A stretch of DNA of 64,000 nucleotides from Winogradskyella haliclonae (GCF_014635865.1 NZ_BMDQ01000001.1:496001-560000), one strand, 5' to 3'. Positions 1 through 9,365 are shown, numbered from the stretch's first letter. Translations and numbers: made by a program. The notes: generated from the sequence alone by a model not told the origin.

Positions 1-419
1 TGATAAAACATATTTTCACAGTTCTTTTATGCGTTACACTATTTGTTTCGTGTAAAAATGATTCGAAAACTGAAACGGTAAATACAGATGCTGAGGTTTC
101 AAAATCTTATGATCAAAATGATGGTCTTATTACATTGAAAGGCGATTTTATATATGACGAAAATCAGAATGCCGCAGTTATTCAAACACAGAATTCTATC
201 TACGGTGTTGTTATCGACGATAATATGAAAGCCTTAAACGAAAAGGTTAAAGCGTTCAAAAAAGAACCAACAGATATGGTACCCGTTACAGTTAGGGCCA
301 AACGCTTTGCAAAACCTGAAGGTGAAGAAGGTTGGCCTTTTAGACTAGAAATAAAAGAAACAATTATAGTCGAAGCACCTAACCCAGAACAAAACGACGT
401 TATAAAAATAGAAAACTAA
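1..419 (+). CDS. Small lipoprotein of the suf operon, start codon clipped by window edge
   Basis: The frame is open from base 3, and the window begins with TG, so the start codon (probably ATG) lost only its first base. The protein is about 138 residues. It begins with a lipoprotein signal ([17 protein letters not shown], Cys at about residue 18), so it is probably lipidated and exported. The rest is hydrophilic, with a predicted beta-rich middle and no motif I recognise. It ends 8 bases before sufC, in the position where flavobacterial suf operons often carry an uncharacterised gene between sufB and sufC. A link to cluster assembly is only implied by position, and an exported protein cannot act directly in cytoplasmic SUF assembly. 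A shorter start at 135 would remove the signal peptide and is less likely. Confidence 0.75.
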   Translation, partial: IKHIFTVLLCVTLFVSCKNDSKTETVNTDAEVSKSYDQNDGLITLKGDFIYDENQNAAVIQTQNSIYGVVIDDNMKALNEKVKAFKKEPTDMVPVTVRAKRFAKPEGEEGWPFRLEIKETIIVEAPNPEQNDVIKIEN

Positions 420-427
420 GTAAGATT

Positions 428-1180
428 ATGTTAAAAATAAATAACCTTCACGCTAGTGTTGAGGACAAACCAATTTTAAGAGGTATTAACCTAGATGTTA
501 AGCCTGGCGAAGTGCATGCAATCATGGGTCCAAATGGTTCTGGAAAAAGTACCTTGGCTTCAGTCATTGCTGGTAAAGAAGACTATGAAGTAGAAGATGG
601 CGAAATTATCTTAGATGGTGAAGATTTAGAAGAGTTAAGTGCAGAAGAGCGCGCGCATAAAGGTATATTTTTATCCTTTCAATATCCTGTAGAAATTCCT
701 GGGGTTAGTGTTACTAACTTTATGAAAACTGCTATAAACGAAACTCGTAAAGCAAAAGGCTTAGAAGATATGCCAGCAAATCAAATGCTAAAGCTTATCC
801 GTGAAAAAGCTGAACTATTAGAAATAGATCGTAAGTTCTTATCGCGTTCTTTAAACGAAGGTTTTTCTGGTGGTGAAAAAAAGCGAAACGAGATTTTTCA
901 AATGGCAATGTTAGAGCCAAAATTAGCCATATTAGACGAGACAGATTCTGGTTTAGATATCGATGCATTACGCATTGTTGCTAATGGTGTTAACAAACTA
1001 AAATCTAAAGACAATGCTGTTGTTGTAATTACACACTACCAACGTCTTTTAGATCATATTGTTCCAGATTTTGTACATGTTTTATACAATGGACGCATAG
1101 TAAAATCAGGAACTGCTGAGTTGGCTCATGAGTTAGAGGCTAAAGGTTACGACTGGATTAAAGAAGAAGTAAACGCTTAA
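428..1180 (+). CDS. sufC: Fe-S cluster assembly ATPase SufC
   Basis: This is the cytoplasmic ABC-type ATPase of the SufBCD scaffold, which builds iron-sulfur clusters. The 250 residues match the family length. Walker A is GPNGSGKS at residues 34-41, the ABC signature FSGGEKKR is at 146-153, Walker B LAILDE is at 166-171, followed by a D-loop (SGLD) and the H-loop His in VITHYQR. There is no membrane segment, as expected for SufC rather than a transporter ATPase. It is followed after 11 bases by sufD and belongs to the operon that continues to sufE. SufB must lie just outside the window on the left. Confidence 0.97.
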   Translation: MLKINNLHASVEDKPILRGINLDVKPGEVHAIMGPNGSGKSTLASVIAGKEDYEVEDGEIILDGEDLEELSAEERAHKGIFLSFQYPVEIPGVSVTNFMKTAINETRKAKGLEDMPANQMLKLIREKAELLEIDRKFLSRSLNEGFSGGEKKRNEIFQMAMLEPKLAILDETDSGLDIDALRIVANGVNKLKSKDNAVVVITHYQRLLDHIVPDFVHVLYNGRIVKSGTAELAHELEAKGYDWIKEEVNA

Positions 1181-1191
1181 TTAATAAGCAC

Positions 1192-2505
1192 ATGGAATTA
1201 AAAGAAAAACTAGTATCGTCTTTCATGGCTTTTGAAAATACTGTAGATGTAGATTCTTCGGTGCATGATATAAGAATAGATGCTATGAAAGCATTTGAAG
1301 CTCAAGGGTTTCCTCATAAAAAGCTTGAAGCGTGGAAATACACCTCTTTAAAATCTATTTTAAAACATGATTTTAGTGTATTCCCAAAGGAAAATGAAGC
1401 TTTAGATTATAAAGACATCAAGAAGTATTTTATTCATGATATAGATGCTTACAAAATCATATTTGTAGATGGAAAGTACTCTTCTCATTTGTCTGCAACC
1501 ACACATGATGGTATTGATGTTTGCTTAATGTCTTCTGCATTAGCTAAGCCAAAGTATAAAGTGATTATTGACAACTATTTCAATAAAATAGCCACAAAAG
1601 ATGGACTGTCTTCTTTAAATACAGCGTTTTCTGCGGAAGGTGCTTACATCCATATTCCTAAGAATAAAGTGGTTGAAAAACCTATACAAATTATTCATTT
1701 TTCCACCGGGAATGAAGCCGCTTTAATGCTTCAGCCAAGAAATTTGATTGTCGTTGATGAGAATTCTCATGTTCAGATTATTGAAAGACATCAGAGCTTA
1801 ACGGAAAACCCTGTACTTACTAATAGTGTTACTGAAATTTTTGCAAATAAGCGCGCCATTGTAGATTATTACAAAATTCAGAATGACAAGCAATCCGCAT
1901 CTCTTATAGACAATACATTTGTCAATCAAAAACAAGAAAGTATCGCTAAAGTTCATACCTTTTCTTTTGGTGGAAAATTAACACGTAATAACCTTAATTT
2001 TTATCAAAACGGTGAACGTATAGATTCTACAATGAAAGGTATTACTATCATTGGCGATAAACAGCATGTTGACCACAATACTTTAGTGCATCATATAGAG
2101 CCTAATTGCGAATCTCATCAAGATTACAAAGGTATTTTTGATGCTAATTCTACTGGCGTATTTAATGGTAAAGTTGTGGTTGAAAAGGAAGCGCAAAAAA
2201 CAAATGCTTTTCAGGCTAACAATAATATTTTAGTAAGTGATAAAGCAACAATAAACACAAAACCTCAATTAGAAATTTTTGCGGATGATGTAAGATGTAC
2301 GCATGGCTGTACTATTGGACAATTAGACGAAAGTGCCATGTTCTATTTACGTTCTCGAGGCATTCCTGAAAAAGAGGCAAGAGGGTTGTTAATGTTTGCA
2401 TTTAGTAACAACGTATTAGATTCTGTGAAAATTCCTGAAATTAAAAGTAGAATCACAAAACTAATCGCTCAAAAATTAGGCGTAAATATCGGGTTTGATT
2501 TGTAG
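1192..2505 (+). CDS. sufD: Fe-S cluster assembly protein SufD
   Basis: SufD is the SufB paralogue that completes the SufBC2D scaffold complex in the cytoplasm. The 437 residues fit the family. The N-terminal helical part contains the typical KLEAWKYTSLK stretch. The C-terminal half has the right-handed beta-helix core and the well-conserved block DDVRCTHGCTIGQLDESAMFYLRSRG, given here only as a landmark near residues 364-391. The start ATG lies 11 bases after sufC and the stop directly abuts the sufS start, so translation is probably coupled. Confidence 0.96.
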   Translation: MELKEKLVSSFMAFENTVDVDSSVHDIRIDAMKAFEAQGFPHKKLEAWKYTSLKSILKHDFSVFPKENEALDYKDIKKYFIHDIDAYKIIFVDGKYSSHLSATTHDGIDVCLMSSALAKPKYKVIIDNYFNKIATKDGLSSLNTAFSAEGAYIHIPKNKVVEKPIQIIHFSTGNEAALMLQPRNLIVVDENSHVQIIERHQSLTENPVLTNSVTEIFANKRAIVDYYKIQNDKQSASLIDNTFVNQKQESIAKVHTFSFGGKLTRNNLNFYQNGERIDSTMKGITIIGDKQHVDHNTLVHHIEPNCESHQDYKGIFDANSTGVFNGKVVVEKEAQKTNAFQANNNILVSDKATINTKPQLEIFADDVRCTHGCTIGQLDESAMFYLRSRGIPEKEARGLLMFAFSNNVLDSVKIPEIKSRITKLIAQKLGVNIGFDL

Positions 2506-3744
2506 ATGAGTACAACTCAAAAACATATTGACTTTCATGTCGAAGCTATAAGAAAAGACTTCCCAATTCTCAATAGAGAAGTCAATGGTAAGCCTCTAAT
2601 ATATTTCGATAACGCCGCCACATCGCAAACACCACAACAGGTGATTGATGTCATTGTCGATTATTACAGTAATTATAATGCTAATATTCATCGTGGTGTA
2701 CATGCTTTAAGCCAAGAAGCCACTGACGCTTATGAGCAAGCTCGTATAAAAATCCAGAAGCATTTTAATGCCAAACATGCACATGAAATTATATACACTT
2801 CAGGCACTACGCATGGTATTAATTTAGTGGCAAATAGCTTTTCTTCTTTATTAAAAAAGGGAGATGAAGTCATCGTTTCTGCTTTAGAACATCACAGTAA
2901 TATTGTGCCTTGGCAAATGTTATGTGAGCGTACAGGCGCAACGCTTAAAGTTATTCCTATGAATACGGATGGAGAATTAATTTTAAGTGAATTCGAAAGG
3001 CTTTTAAATGCAAACACCAAACTGGTTTTTGTGAACCACATATCTAATGCATTAGGTACAATTAACCCTATCGAAGCCATCATAGAAAAAGCACATGCTG
3101 TTAATGCTGCCGTTTTAGTTGATGGCGCACAATCTTGCCCGCATATACGACCAGATGTACAAGCTTTGGATGTAGATTTCTATGTGTGTTCTGCTCACAA
3201 AATATGTGGTCCAACAGGTGTTGGTATGTTGTACGGAAAAGAAGAATGGCTGAAAAAATTACCACCTTATCAAGGTGGTGGTGAAATGATTGCTGAAGTC
3301 TCTTTTGAGAAAACCACTTATGCAGATTTACCTCATAAATTTGAAGCTGGGACACCAAACGTCTGCGGAGGTATTGCTTTTGGTGCTGCTTTAGATTATA
3401 TGAACGCCATTGGTTTTGATGCTATCGCCAGTTACGAAAACGAGCTGTTAGAGTATGCTACTAATCAAATGCTTCAGATAGACGGCTTAAAAATTTACGG
3501 CACAGCCAAAGAAAAAACATCTGTAATCTCTTTTAATGTCGGCAATATTCACCCTTACGATATTGGTACTATACTTGATAAAATGGGAATTGCTTTACGT
3601 ACGGGTCATCATTGTGCACAACCTATAATGGACTTTTATCAAATTCCTGGTACTATTCGTGCGTCTTTTATGTTTTACAACACTAAAGAAGAAATAGACA
3701 CTTTTATTGCTGCACTTAAAAAGGCAGTCATGATGTTATCTTAA
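2506..3744 (+). CDS. sufS: Cysteine desulfurase SufS
   Basis: This PLP-dependent enzyme takes sulfur from cysteine and passes it as persulfide to SufE. The 412 residues match group II desulfurases. The PLP lysine is Lys232 in SAHKICGPTG, and the catalytic cysteine is Cys370 in RTGHHCAQP, a motif that marks the SufS rather than the IscS class. The start is immediately after the sufD stop. A 46-base gap and a lipoprotein gene separate it from its partner sufE, an insertion relative to the simplest suf order. Confidence 0.97.
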   Translation: MSTTQKHIDFHVEAIRKDFPILNREVNGKPLIYFDNAATSQTPQQVIDVIVDYYSNYNANIHRGVHALSQEATDAYEQARIKIQKHFNAKHAHEIIYTSGTTHGINLVANSFSSLLKKGDEVIVSALEHHSNIVPWQMLCERTGATLKVIPMNTDGELILSEFERLLNANTKLVFVNHISNALGTINPIEAIIEKAHAVNAAVLVDGAQSCPHIRPDVQALDVDFYVCSAHKICGPTGVGMLYGKEEWLKKLPPYQGGGEMIAEVSFEKTTYADLPHKFEAGTPNVCGGIAFGAALDYMNAIGFDAIASYENELLEYATNQMLQIDGLKIYGTAKEKTSVISFNVGNIHPYDIGTILDKMGIALRTGHHCAQPIMDFYQIPGTIRASFMFYNTKEEIDTFIAALKKAVMMLS

Positions 3745-3790
3745 ACTTTGGCATCAAAAGTGTAACTTACACTTTTAAAATACCTTTATT

Positions 3791-4309
3791 ATGAAATTTT
3801 TATTCAGTTTAGTGACCTTAGTCTTTTTAACAGGGTCATGTAATTCGCAAAAGGAAGCAACAACAAATTCTAAAGCGTCTAGTGCAGCTTCAGTAGCAGA
3901 AAAACAAATGATATCAGATAAACAAAAAACTATTGGTCAAAATTATGATGTTGCAGTTATATATGAAGCGCGTTCAAGAGGTTTTGCAAAGTATGCCTAT
4001 ATCTCTAAAGCTAAAGTAATGCTATCAGAAGACAGAAGTCTTCAAAAAATGGACAATTATGTATGCGATACTAAAGACTGGGAAGATATAGAGCAACTAC
4101 TAGATGCTATTGAAAGAAAAACATTTCAAAATCTTAAAGCTCCAACAGATAAACGACTCTACGATGGCGCAGCTCATACGACCTTATCTATCAAACAAGG
4201 TGACGTCGTATATATGACACCTACTTTTGACGAGGGTTTCCCACCAAAAGAGATTGAAAAACTCGTTAATAAAGTGTTAGCAATAGCTGAGAAAGTAAAA
4301 AAACAGTAG
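3791..4309 (+). CDS. Uncharacterised lipoprotein inserted between sufS and sufE
   Basis: The protein has 172 residues. The N terminus is a clear lipoprotein signal with lipobox LTGSC and the lipidated Cys at residue 17, followed by a Ser/Lys-rich linker (residues 18-45) and a compact C-terminal domain of about 120 residues. I do not recognise a domain with known function. The region around DVAVIYEARSRGFAKY resembles small Bacteroidota lipoproteins found beside housekeeping genes. A -7-like box (TACCTTTA) ends only a few bases before the ATG, so it may have its own promoter. It is co-directional with suf genes, but exported, so direct involvement in SUF chemistry is doubtful. Confidence 0.8.
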   Translation: MKFLFSLVTLVFLTGSCNSQKEATTNSKASSAASVAEKQMISDKQKTIGQNYDVAVIYEARSRGFAKYAYISKAKVMLSEDRSLQKMDNYVCDTKDWEDIEQLLDAIERKTFQNLKAPTDKRLYDGAAHTTLSIKQGDVVYMTPTFDEGFPPKEIEKLVNKVLAIAEKVKKQ

Positions 4310-4334
4310 TAATTTTGTTTCCAAAGAATTAGCA

Positions 4335-4757
4335 ATGACAATTGAAGAGATTCAAAACGAAATTATTGACGAATTTTCAATGTTTGACAATTGGGAAGAA
4401 CGTTACCAATACATGATTGATTTGGGGAAAACACTTCCTCTTATAGATGACATCCATAAAACGGATGACAATATTATTAAAGGTTGCCAGAGTAAAGTTT
4501 GGGTCCATGCTAATATGAATGATGACAAAGTGGCTTTTACAGCAGATAGCGATGCTATTATTACTAAAGGTATTATTGCCATTTTAATTCGTGCATTTTC
4601 TAATCAGCATCCCACAGCTATTATTGAGGCAAATACCGATTTTATAGATAAAATTGGGCTCAAAGAGCATTTATCACCAACTAGAGCTAATGGCTTGGTC
4701 AGTATGATAAAGCAGTTAAAAATGTATGCCATAGCATACCAAACACAATTGAATTAA
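4335..4757 (+). CDS. sufE: Sulfur acceptor SufE
   Basis: SufE accepts persulfide sulfur from SufS and hands it to the SufBCD scaffold. It has 140 residues, the usual size. The sulfur-accepting residue is Cys51 in IIKGCQSKVW. The N-terminal part (residues 1-40) has the expected MFDNWEERYQYMIDLGK signature. The stop is 2 bases before the next gene, a DUF59 protein, typical for flavobacterial suf operons. Confidence 0.96.
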   Translation: MTIEEIQNEIIDEFSMFDNWEERYQYMIDLGKTLPLIDDIHKTDDNIIKGCQSKVWVHANMNDDKVAFTADSDAIITKGIIAILIRAFSNQHPTAIIEANTDFIDKIGLKEHLSPTRANGLVSMIKQLKMYAIAYQTQLN

Positions 4758-4759
4758 AA

Positions 4760-5086
4760 ATGAGTGAAACAACAATAGATACAAATGCACTTGGCGAAAA
4801 AATCGTGAAGGTCATAAAAACCATTTACGACCCTGAAATTCCTGTAGATATCTACGAACTTGGATTAATATATGATGTTTTTGTAAACGAAGATTTTGAT
4901 GTAAAAATCTTAATGACCTTGACATCTCCAAATTGTCCTGTAGCAGAAACTTTGCCACTAGAAGTTGAAGAAAAAATAAAGTCTATAAACGAGGTTAAAG
5001 GCGCTGAAGTAGAAATTACATTCGATCCGCCTTGGTCAAATGACTTAATGAGTGAAGAAGCCAAACTAGAATTAGGAATGTTATAA
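4760..5086 (+). CDS. DUF59 (MIP18-family) iron-sulfur maturation protein, SufT-like
   Basis: This 108-residue MIP18/DUF59 protein belongs to a family that helps mature or deliver iron-sulfur clusters; bacterial suf-linked members are called SufT. The family core DPEIPVDIYELGLIYDV lies at residues 24-40, and the conserved TSPNCP motif puts the functional cysteine at Cys59. It sits 2 bases after sufE and 10 bases before the HMG-CoA synthase gene, so it is in the same transcript. Confidence 0.92.
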   Translation: MSETTIDTNALGEKIVKVIKTIYDPEIPVDIYELGLIYDVFVNEDFDVKILMTLTSPNCPVAETLPLEVEEKIKSINEVKGAEVEITFDPPWSNDLMSEEAKLELGML

Positions 5087-5096
5087 CCCCACAATT

Positions 5097-6539
5097 ATGA
5101 ATGTCACAGGAATTGATGCTATCGCTTTTTACGTTCCACAACTTTATGTGTCAATGGGTAATTTGGCAGAAGCCAGAGGTATTCCTGCAGAAAAACTAAA
5201 ACGTGGTCTGGGCTTACAGAAAATGGCTGTGCCTAATATTGATGAGGATGCAGCAACATTTGCGGCAAATGCACTTTTAAATTTAATTTCTCAAAATAAT
5301 ATAAGACCTAATGACATTGGTCGTGTTTATTTAGGTACCGAAAGTGCTGTCGATGGTTCTAAACCAACAGCAACTTATGCCGTTGAAATTGTAGAAAGAG
5401 AATTAGCAAAAACTTATGGAGAACGCAGTTTTAAAAATTGTGATATTCTAGATATGACCTTTGCATGTGTTGGAGCTGTTGATGCATTACACAATAGTCT
5501 TGATTGGGTAAAACAAGATAAAAGTAGAAAGGCTGTGGTTATTGCTTCAGACTTATCTAAATACGATATAAATTCTACCGGTGAGTATACTCAAGGCGCA
5601 GGAGCAGTTGCTGTTTTAGTAAGTCATAATCCTTCTATTTTATCTATAAACAATACTTGGGGTGTAGCGTCTAAAAGTGAAGGTGATTTCTTTAAACCTC
5701 GACGCACGTATAAAAAGGCTGAATTATTAAAATCTGTACTTACAGAACTTAACATTGATGCTTCTGCAGAAACAATTGATACGTTCATAAAGTCTACATC
5801 CTCACAGTTTTGGTCAGATACTAATGAGGTTGTAGAAGTCTTTAAAGAAGAACCTGTTTTTGATGGTCAATTTTCTAATACGTGTTATGCCGATAGAATA
5901 ACCGAAGCTTTAGAACATTTTAATACCCAGAAAAAAACAGATTTTGCAAATAGCTGGAACCAGATGGTATTTCATTTGCCTTATGCTTATCACGGTCGCC
6001 GTATTATTTTTGATAATTGGTTGAACTGGATAAAAGAAACTCCTATTTACAAAGCTTTAATCGAAGAAGTGGGCAAGCCTGAAGATACTGATGCAAAAAC
6101 TTGGCAAAAGAGCGCTTATAAATCTAAACTTTATAGTGACTTTATTTCAGAAAATATTTCTGCTGGCGAAATAGCATCATCCGAGATTGGTAACATGTAT
6201 ACCGCATCAATATTTATGTCGCTATTGAGTTATTTATCTCATAGTTTAAATACTTCCAAAGAAATCTTAGGTGATACTATTGGGTTTATTGGTTATGGTA
6301 GTGGTTCAAAATCTAAAGTTTTTGAAGGCACTGTTCAATCAGATTGGGCTTCAAAAATTAAGACCATAAAATTGTTCGAATATTTAGAACATAGAACCTC
6401 AATTGATGTAGAAACCTATGAAAAAATTCATTGTTCTAAACTAGAAAAACCAGTCTTTAACGGCAGTAAAATTGCCTTAAACTACGTTGAGAAAGAAGAT
6501 ACTAATTATGGCTTAAGGCGCTATAAAGTCAATGAATAA
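5097..6539 (+). CDS. mvaS: Hydroxymethylglutaryl-CoA synthase
   Basis: This cytoplasmic enzyme condenses acetyl-CoA with acetoacetyl-CoA to HMG-CoA, the committed entry to the mevalonate route to isoprenoids used by many Flavobacteriia. It has 480 residues. The thiolase-fold nucleophile is Cys124 in MTFACVGAVDAL, the general base is probably Glu82 in LGTESAVD, and the catalytic His is in the MVFHLPYAYHGRR block. It is embedded in the suf operon tail, 10 bases after the DUF59 gene, and overlaps the next gene by one base (TAATG). The protein is longer than the roughly 390-residue Gram-positive MvaS, closer to the eukaryote-like size. Confidence 0.9.
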   Translation: MNVTGIDAIAFYVPQLYVSMGNLAEARGIPAEKLKRGLGLQKMAVPNIDEDAATFAANALLNLISQNNIRPNDIGRVYLGTESAVDGSKPTATYAVEIVERELAKTYGERSFKNCDILDMTFACVGAVDALHNSLDWVKQDKSRKAVVIASDLSKYDINSTGEYTQGAGAVAVLVSHNPSILSINNTWGVASKSEGDFFKPRRTYKKAELLKSVLTELNIDASAETIDTFIKSTSSQFWSDTNEVVEVFKEEPVFDGQFSNTCYADRITEALEHFNTQKKTDFANSWNQMVFHLPYAYHGRRIIFDNWLNWIKETPIYKALIEEVGKPEDTDAKTWQKSAYKSKLYSDFISENISAGEIASSEIGNMYTASIFMSLLSYLSHSLNTSKEILGDTIGFIGYGSGSKSKVFEGTVQSDWASKIKTIKLFEYLEHRTSIDVETYEKIHCSKLEKPVFNGSKIALNYVEKEDTNYGLRRYKVNE

Positions 6540-7048
6540 TGCCAGATGAAATTATAAATAGGGTAGCTAATAGTAAGCTACAAGTTGTTGATTTAGAAGA
6601 CTTTTATCCTGAAGGAAAACGCATTGCCTTTGATATTAAGGATTGGTTATTTGAAGGCTTAGTGCTTCGTGAAAAAGACTTTAGAAAACATGTTGCTGAG
6701 CACAATTGGTCTCAATATCAAAATGCTTATGTCGCATTGTATTGCTCAACAGATGCCATTGTACCTGATTGGGCATACATGCTAATTTCTCTTCAGCTTC
6801 AAGATATTGCAAAATTGAGTGTAATAGGCAATTTAGACCATTTAGAATCCATTATTTACGCACATATAATTTCAGAATTAGATACTTCAGCTTATAAAGA
6901 TATGCCTGTTATTATCAAAGGCTGTTCCAATAAACCAGTGCCAGCAAATGCTCTTGTTTTATTATCACAAAAATTAAAACCTGTTGCCAAATCTATTATG
7001 TTTGGTGAAGCTTGTTCTTCTGTGCCATTATACAAGAGAAAAAAATAG
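6539..7048 (+). CDS. DUF2480 family protein
   Basis: This is a 169-residue cytoplasmic protein of the Bacteroidota-specific DUF2480 family. The start fits the family (residues 1-45 include LQVVDLEDFYPEGKR and the DWLFEGL motif), and the C terminus contains a conserved Cys/Pro cluster (IKGCSNKPVP and FGEACSSVPLYK), which could bind metal or a cluster. It overlaps mvaS by one base, so translation is coupled. The family is repeatedly found at the end of flavobacterial suf operons, which suggests an iron-sulfur-linked role, but no biochemical function is known to me. Confidence 0.88.
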   Translation: MPDEIINRVANSKLQVVDLEDFYPEGKRIAFDIKDWLFEGLVLREKDFRKHVAEHNWSQYQNAYVALYCSTDAIVPDWAYMLISLQLQDIAKLSVIGNLDHLESIIYAHIISELDTSAYKDMPVIIKGCSNKPVPANALVLLSQKLKPVAKSIMFGEACSSVPLYKRKK

Positions 7049-7090
7049 TCTGAGTTTTATATAACTAAGTACTTCATTTCTTACAATTAC

Positions 7091-7098
7091 TATATTTG
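7091..7098 (+). promoter_or_regulatory. -7 box (TATATTTG) for the DUF3078 gene
   Basis: This is an exact match to the Bacteroidota -7 consensus TAnnTTTG. It lies 27 bases before the ATG at 7126, so transcription would start near 7103 with a leader of roughly 20 bases. No convincing TTG was seen at the expected -33 distance. Confidence 0.55.
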
Positions 7099-7125
7099 TA
7101 TAACAATCCATAAAACTTTTAACTT

Positions 7126-8034
7126 ATGAAGATCAAATTTATTTTATCATTAATACTCGTAATAACCTTTAGTTTTGGGTTTTCTCAAACTAAAGAAGAA
7201 TTACAAAAGCAAAAAGACGAAAAGCAAGCTGAGGCTGACAAATATCAAGGTGAAGCAAATGCATTGCAAGCTCAAATAGATGCCTTACCAGGTTGGCGCG
7301 TTGGTGCTTTTGGAACTATTGGAGGAAGTTTAAGCAACTTTAACAATTGGTATGCACAAGGTGCTCCAAATAACTCTTCTGGTAGTATTGGTTTTACAGT
7401 AAATGCATTTGCTAATAAAATAGAAGACACCTATTTCTGGAGAAATAGCTTAAACTTAAATCTTAACTGGACAAAACTAGATGACGAAGACAATCCTTTA
7501 GATAGTGATGATTTTGAGCCAACAACTGATGTTTTTAACCTGACATCACTTTATGGACAGAGGTTAAATGATAAATGGGCTGTTTCTGGATTAATGGAAT
7601 ACAGAACAACATTATTAAATAACTTTAACGACCCTGGTTACCTTGATCTTGGTGTTGGCTTTACTTGGACACCAATTACAGATTTAGTTGTTGTAATCCA
7701 TCCTGCTAACTACAACTTTGTATTCTCTAGCGGTGACACTGTTTTCGATTCTTCTTTTGGTGCTAAAATCGTAGCAGATTATACGAAGCAATTAGGTAAA
7801 GTAAAATTTAAAACTAACCTATCAGCTTTTCAAAGCTATAAAGATAGTGACTTGTCTAACTGGACATGGATTAACTCTTTTAGTTATACTTTATGGAAAG
7901 GTATTGGTGTCGGTTTTGATTTTGGGCTACGTAGTAATAGACAAGAAGCTGCTAACTTCCAAGGCACTACTTTAGAAGCAGCCGATAACGATTTACAATC
8001 GTATTACACCATTGGTATGAGTTATAATTTTTAA
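7126..8034 (+). CDS. DUF3078 outer-membrane beta-barrel-like protein
   Basis: The protein has 302 residues. An N-terminal signal peptide (residues 1-20, cleaved after FGFSQ) is followed by a short Lys/Glu/Gln-rich coiled coil (residues 21-52). A C-terminal domain then alternates aromatic and polar residues like an outer-membrane beta-barrel, ending in a terminal Phe. This layout (coiled coil plus DUF3078 barrel) is characteristic of a Bacteroidota family without known function. It has its own promoter-like box and is followed by a strong hairpin terminator, so it is probably a separate unit from the suf genes. Confidence 0.87.
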   Translation: MKIKFILSLILVITFSFGFSQTKEELQKQKDEKQAEADKYQGEANALQAQIDALPGWRVGAFGTIGGSLSNFNNWYAQGAPNNSSGSIGFTVNAFANKIEDTYFWRNSLNLNLNWTKLDDEDNPLDSDDFEPTTDVFNLTSLYGQRLNDKWAVSGLMEYRTTLLNNFNDPGYLDLGVGFTWTPITDLVVVIHPANYNFVFSSGDTVFDSSFGAKIVADYTKQLGKVKFKTNLSAFQSYKDSDLSNWTWINSFSYTLWKGIGVGFDFGLRSNRQEAANFQGTTLEAADNDLQSYYTIGMSYNF

Positions 8035-8050
8035 AAAATAACCGTCAAAT

Positions 8051-8080
8051 AAAAAGAGATCTCAATTGAGACCTCTTTTT
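8051..8080. terminator. Bidirectional terminator between the DUF3078 gene and hflX
   Basis: The arms AAAAAGAG and CTCTTTTT surround an inner TCTC-AATT-GAGA hairpin, with one unpaired base on each side. It has A and T runs on both sides and lies exactly between two convergent genes, overlapping the last bases of hflX. It should work in both directions. Confidence 0.85.
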
Positions 8081-9290
8081 ATTGAATATCTTCAACGTCA
8101 GGATATAAAAAATGATTGTACGGAAAACGTGTCACATGTATTTCTCGGACTTCTTTGTACACACGCTTTCTAAACTCGTCTAAGTTTTCTTTATTTAATG
8201 CAGAAATAAACAACGCATTATCGCCAATTTTAGACATCCATGTTTGTCGCCATTCATCAATAGAGTAATTGGCTTTTGTTCTCTCTATGATTAAATCTTC
8301 TTCATCATAGGGTTGCGCTTCATAAGCATCAATCTTATTAAACACCATAATGGTTGGTTTGTCTTTACTTTGTATCTCGTCCAAAATCTGATTCACAGAT
8401 TCAATGTGTTCTTCAAAATTAGAATGCGAAATATCTACCACATGCAATAATAAATCCGCTTCTCTAACCTCATCTAAAGTACTTTTAAAAGACTCTACAA
8501 GCTGTGTAGGTAGTTTTCTAATAAAACCAACCGTGTCACTAACTAAGAAAGGCAAATTGCCAATCACTACTTTACGAACTGTTGTGTCTAAGGTTGCAAA
8601 AAGTTTATTTTCGGCAAAAACCTCAGACTTACTAATGACATTCATCAATGTAGATTTACCAACATTGGTATAACCTACTAAAGCCACACGTACCATTTTG
8701 CCTCGGTTGCCACGTTGCACAGCCATTTGCTTATCAATGGTTTTAATCTTAGCTTTTAAAAGCGATATTTTATCGCGTACAATACGCCTATCTGTTTCTA
8801 TTTCTGTCTCACCAGGACCACGCATACCAATACCTCCTTTTTGACGTTCAAGGTGAGTCCACATGCCTTTTAATCGCGGTAATAAATACTGGCATTGCGC
8901 CAATTCTACTTGAGTACGCGCATAACTCGTTTGCGCGCGCTGAGCAAAAATATCAAGGATAAGATTTGTCCGATCAAGAATTTTACAATTTAGGATTTTA
9001 CTAATATTACGTTCTTGAGCCGGAGATAATTCGTCATCAAAAATAACAGTGCCTATTTCGTGAGCTTTTACAAACTCCTGCACATCATTCATCTTACCGC
9101 TACCAATAAAAGTTTTTGGATTAGGCATATCCAGTTTCTGAGTGTAACGCTTTACGACTTCTCCTCCTGCAGTATAGGTCAAAAACTCAAGTTCGTCCAA
9201 GTATTCCTTAGATGTAATTTCATCTTGGTCTTTGGTCACAATTCCTATAAGCACAACCTTCTCCAGATTGGTGTCTTTTTTTTCTAGCAT
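8079..9290 (-). CDS. hflX: Ribosome-associated GTPase HflX
   Basis: HflX is a GTPase that binds the 50S subunit and splits or rescues stalled ribosomes. It has 403 residues. The N-terminal HflX domain carries the glycine-rich KGGIGMRGPGETEIETDRR block at about residues 151-169, a family signature. The G domain has Walker A GYTNVGKS at 206-213, DTVG in the switch II position and NKID as the G4 motif. It is a single gene with its own -7 box upstream (TAAATTTG), divergent from the nuclease-family gene at 9415. Confidence 0.95.
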   Translation of the reverse strand: MLEKKDTNLEKVVLIGIVTKDQDEITSKEYLDELEFLTYTAGGEVVKRYTQKLDMPNPKTFIGSGKMNDVQEFVKAHEIGTVIFDDELSPAQERNISKILNCKILDRTNLILDIFAQRAQTSYARTQVELAQCQYLLPRLKGMWTHLERQKGGIGMRGPGETEIETDRRIVRDKISLLKAKIKTIDKQMAVQRGNRGKMVRVALVGYTNVGKSTLMNVISKSEVFAENKLFATLDTTVRKVVIGNLPFLVSDTVGFIRKLPTQLVESFKSTLDEVREADLLLHVVDISHSNFEEHIESVNQILDEIQSKDKPTIMVFNKIDAYEAQPYDEEDLIIERTKANYSIDEWRQTWMSKIGDNALFISALNKENLDEFRKRVYKEVREIHVTRFPYNHFLYPDVEDIQ

Positions 9291-9357
9291 AGATTAGTGT
9301 AGTGCCTTAAAATTAAATAAGGCTTTAAATCCGTTTTGTTTTGGAATATTTAAAGTG

Positions 9358-9365
9358 CAAATTTA
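9358..9365 (-). promoter_or_regulatory. -7 box (TAAATTTG) for hflX
   Basis: Read on the minus strand, TAAATTTG matches TAnnTTTG exactly, with a TTG 16 bases further upstream. It gives a leader of about 60 bases before the hflX ATG. The intergenic stretch 9291-9414 also carries a weaker TATCTTTA box on the plus strand just before 9415. Confidence 0.5.
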
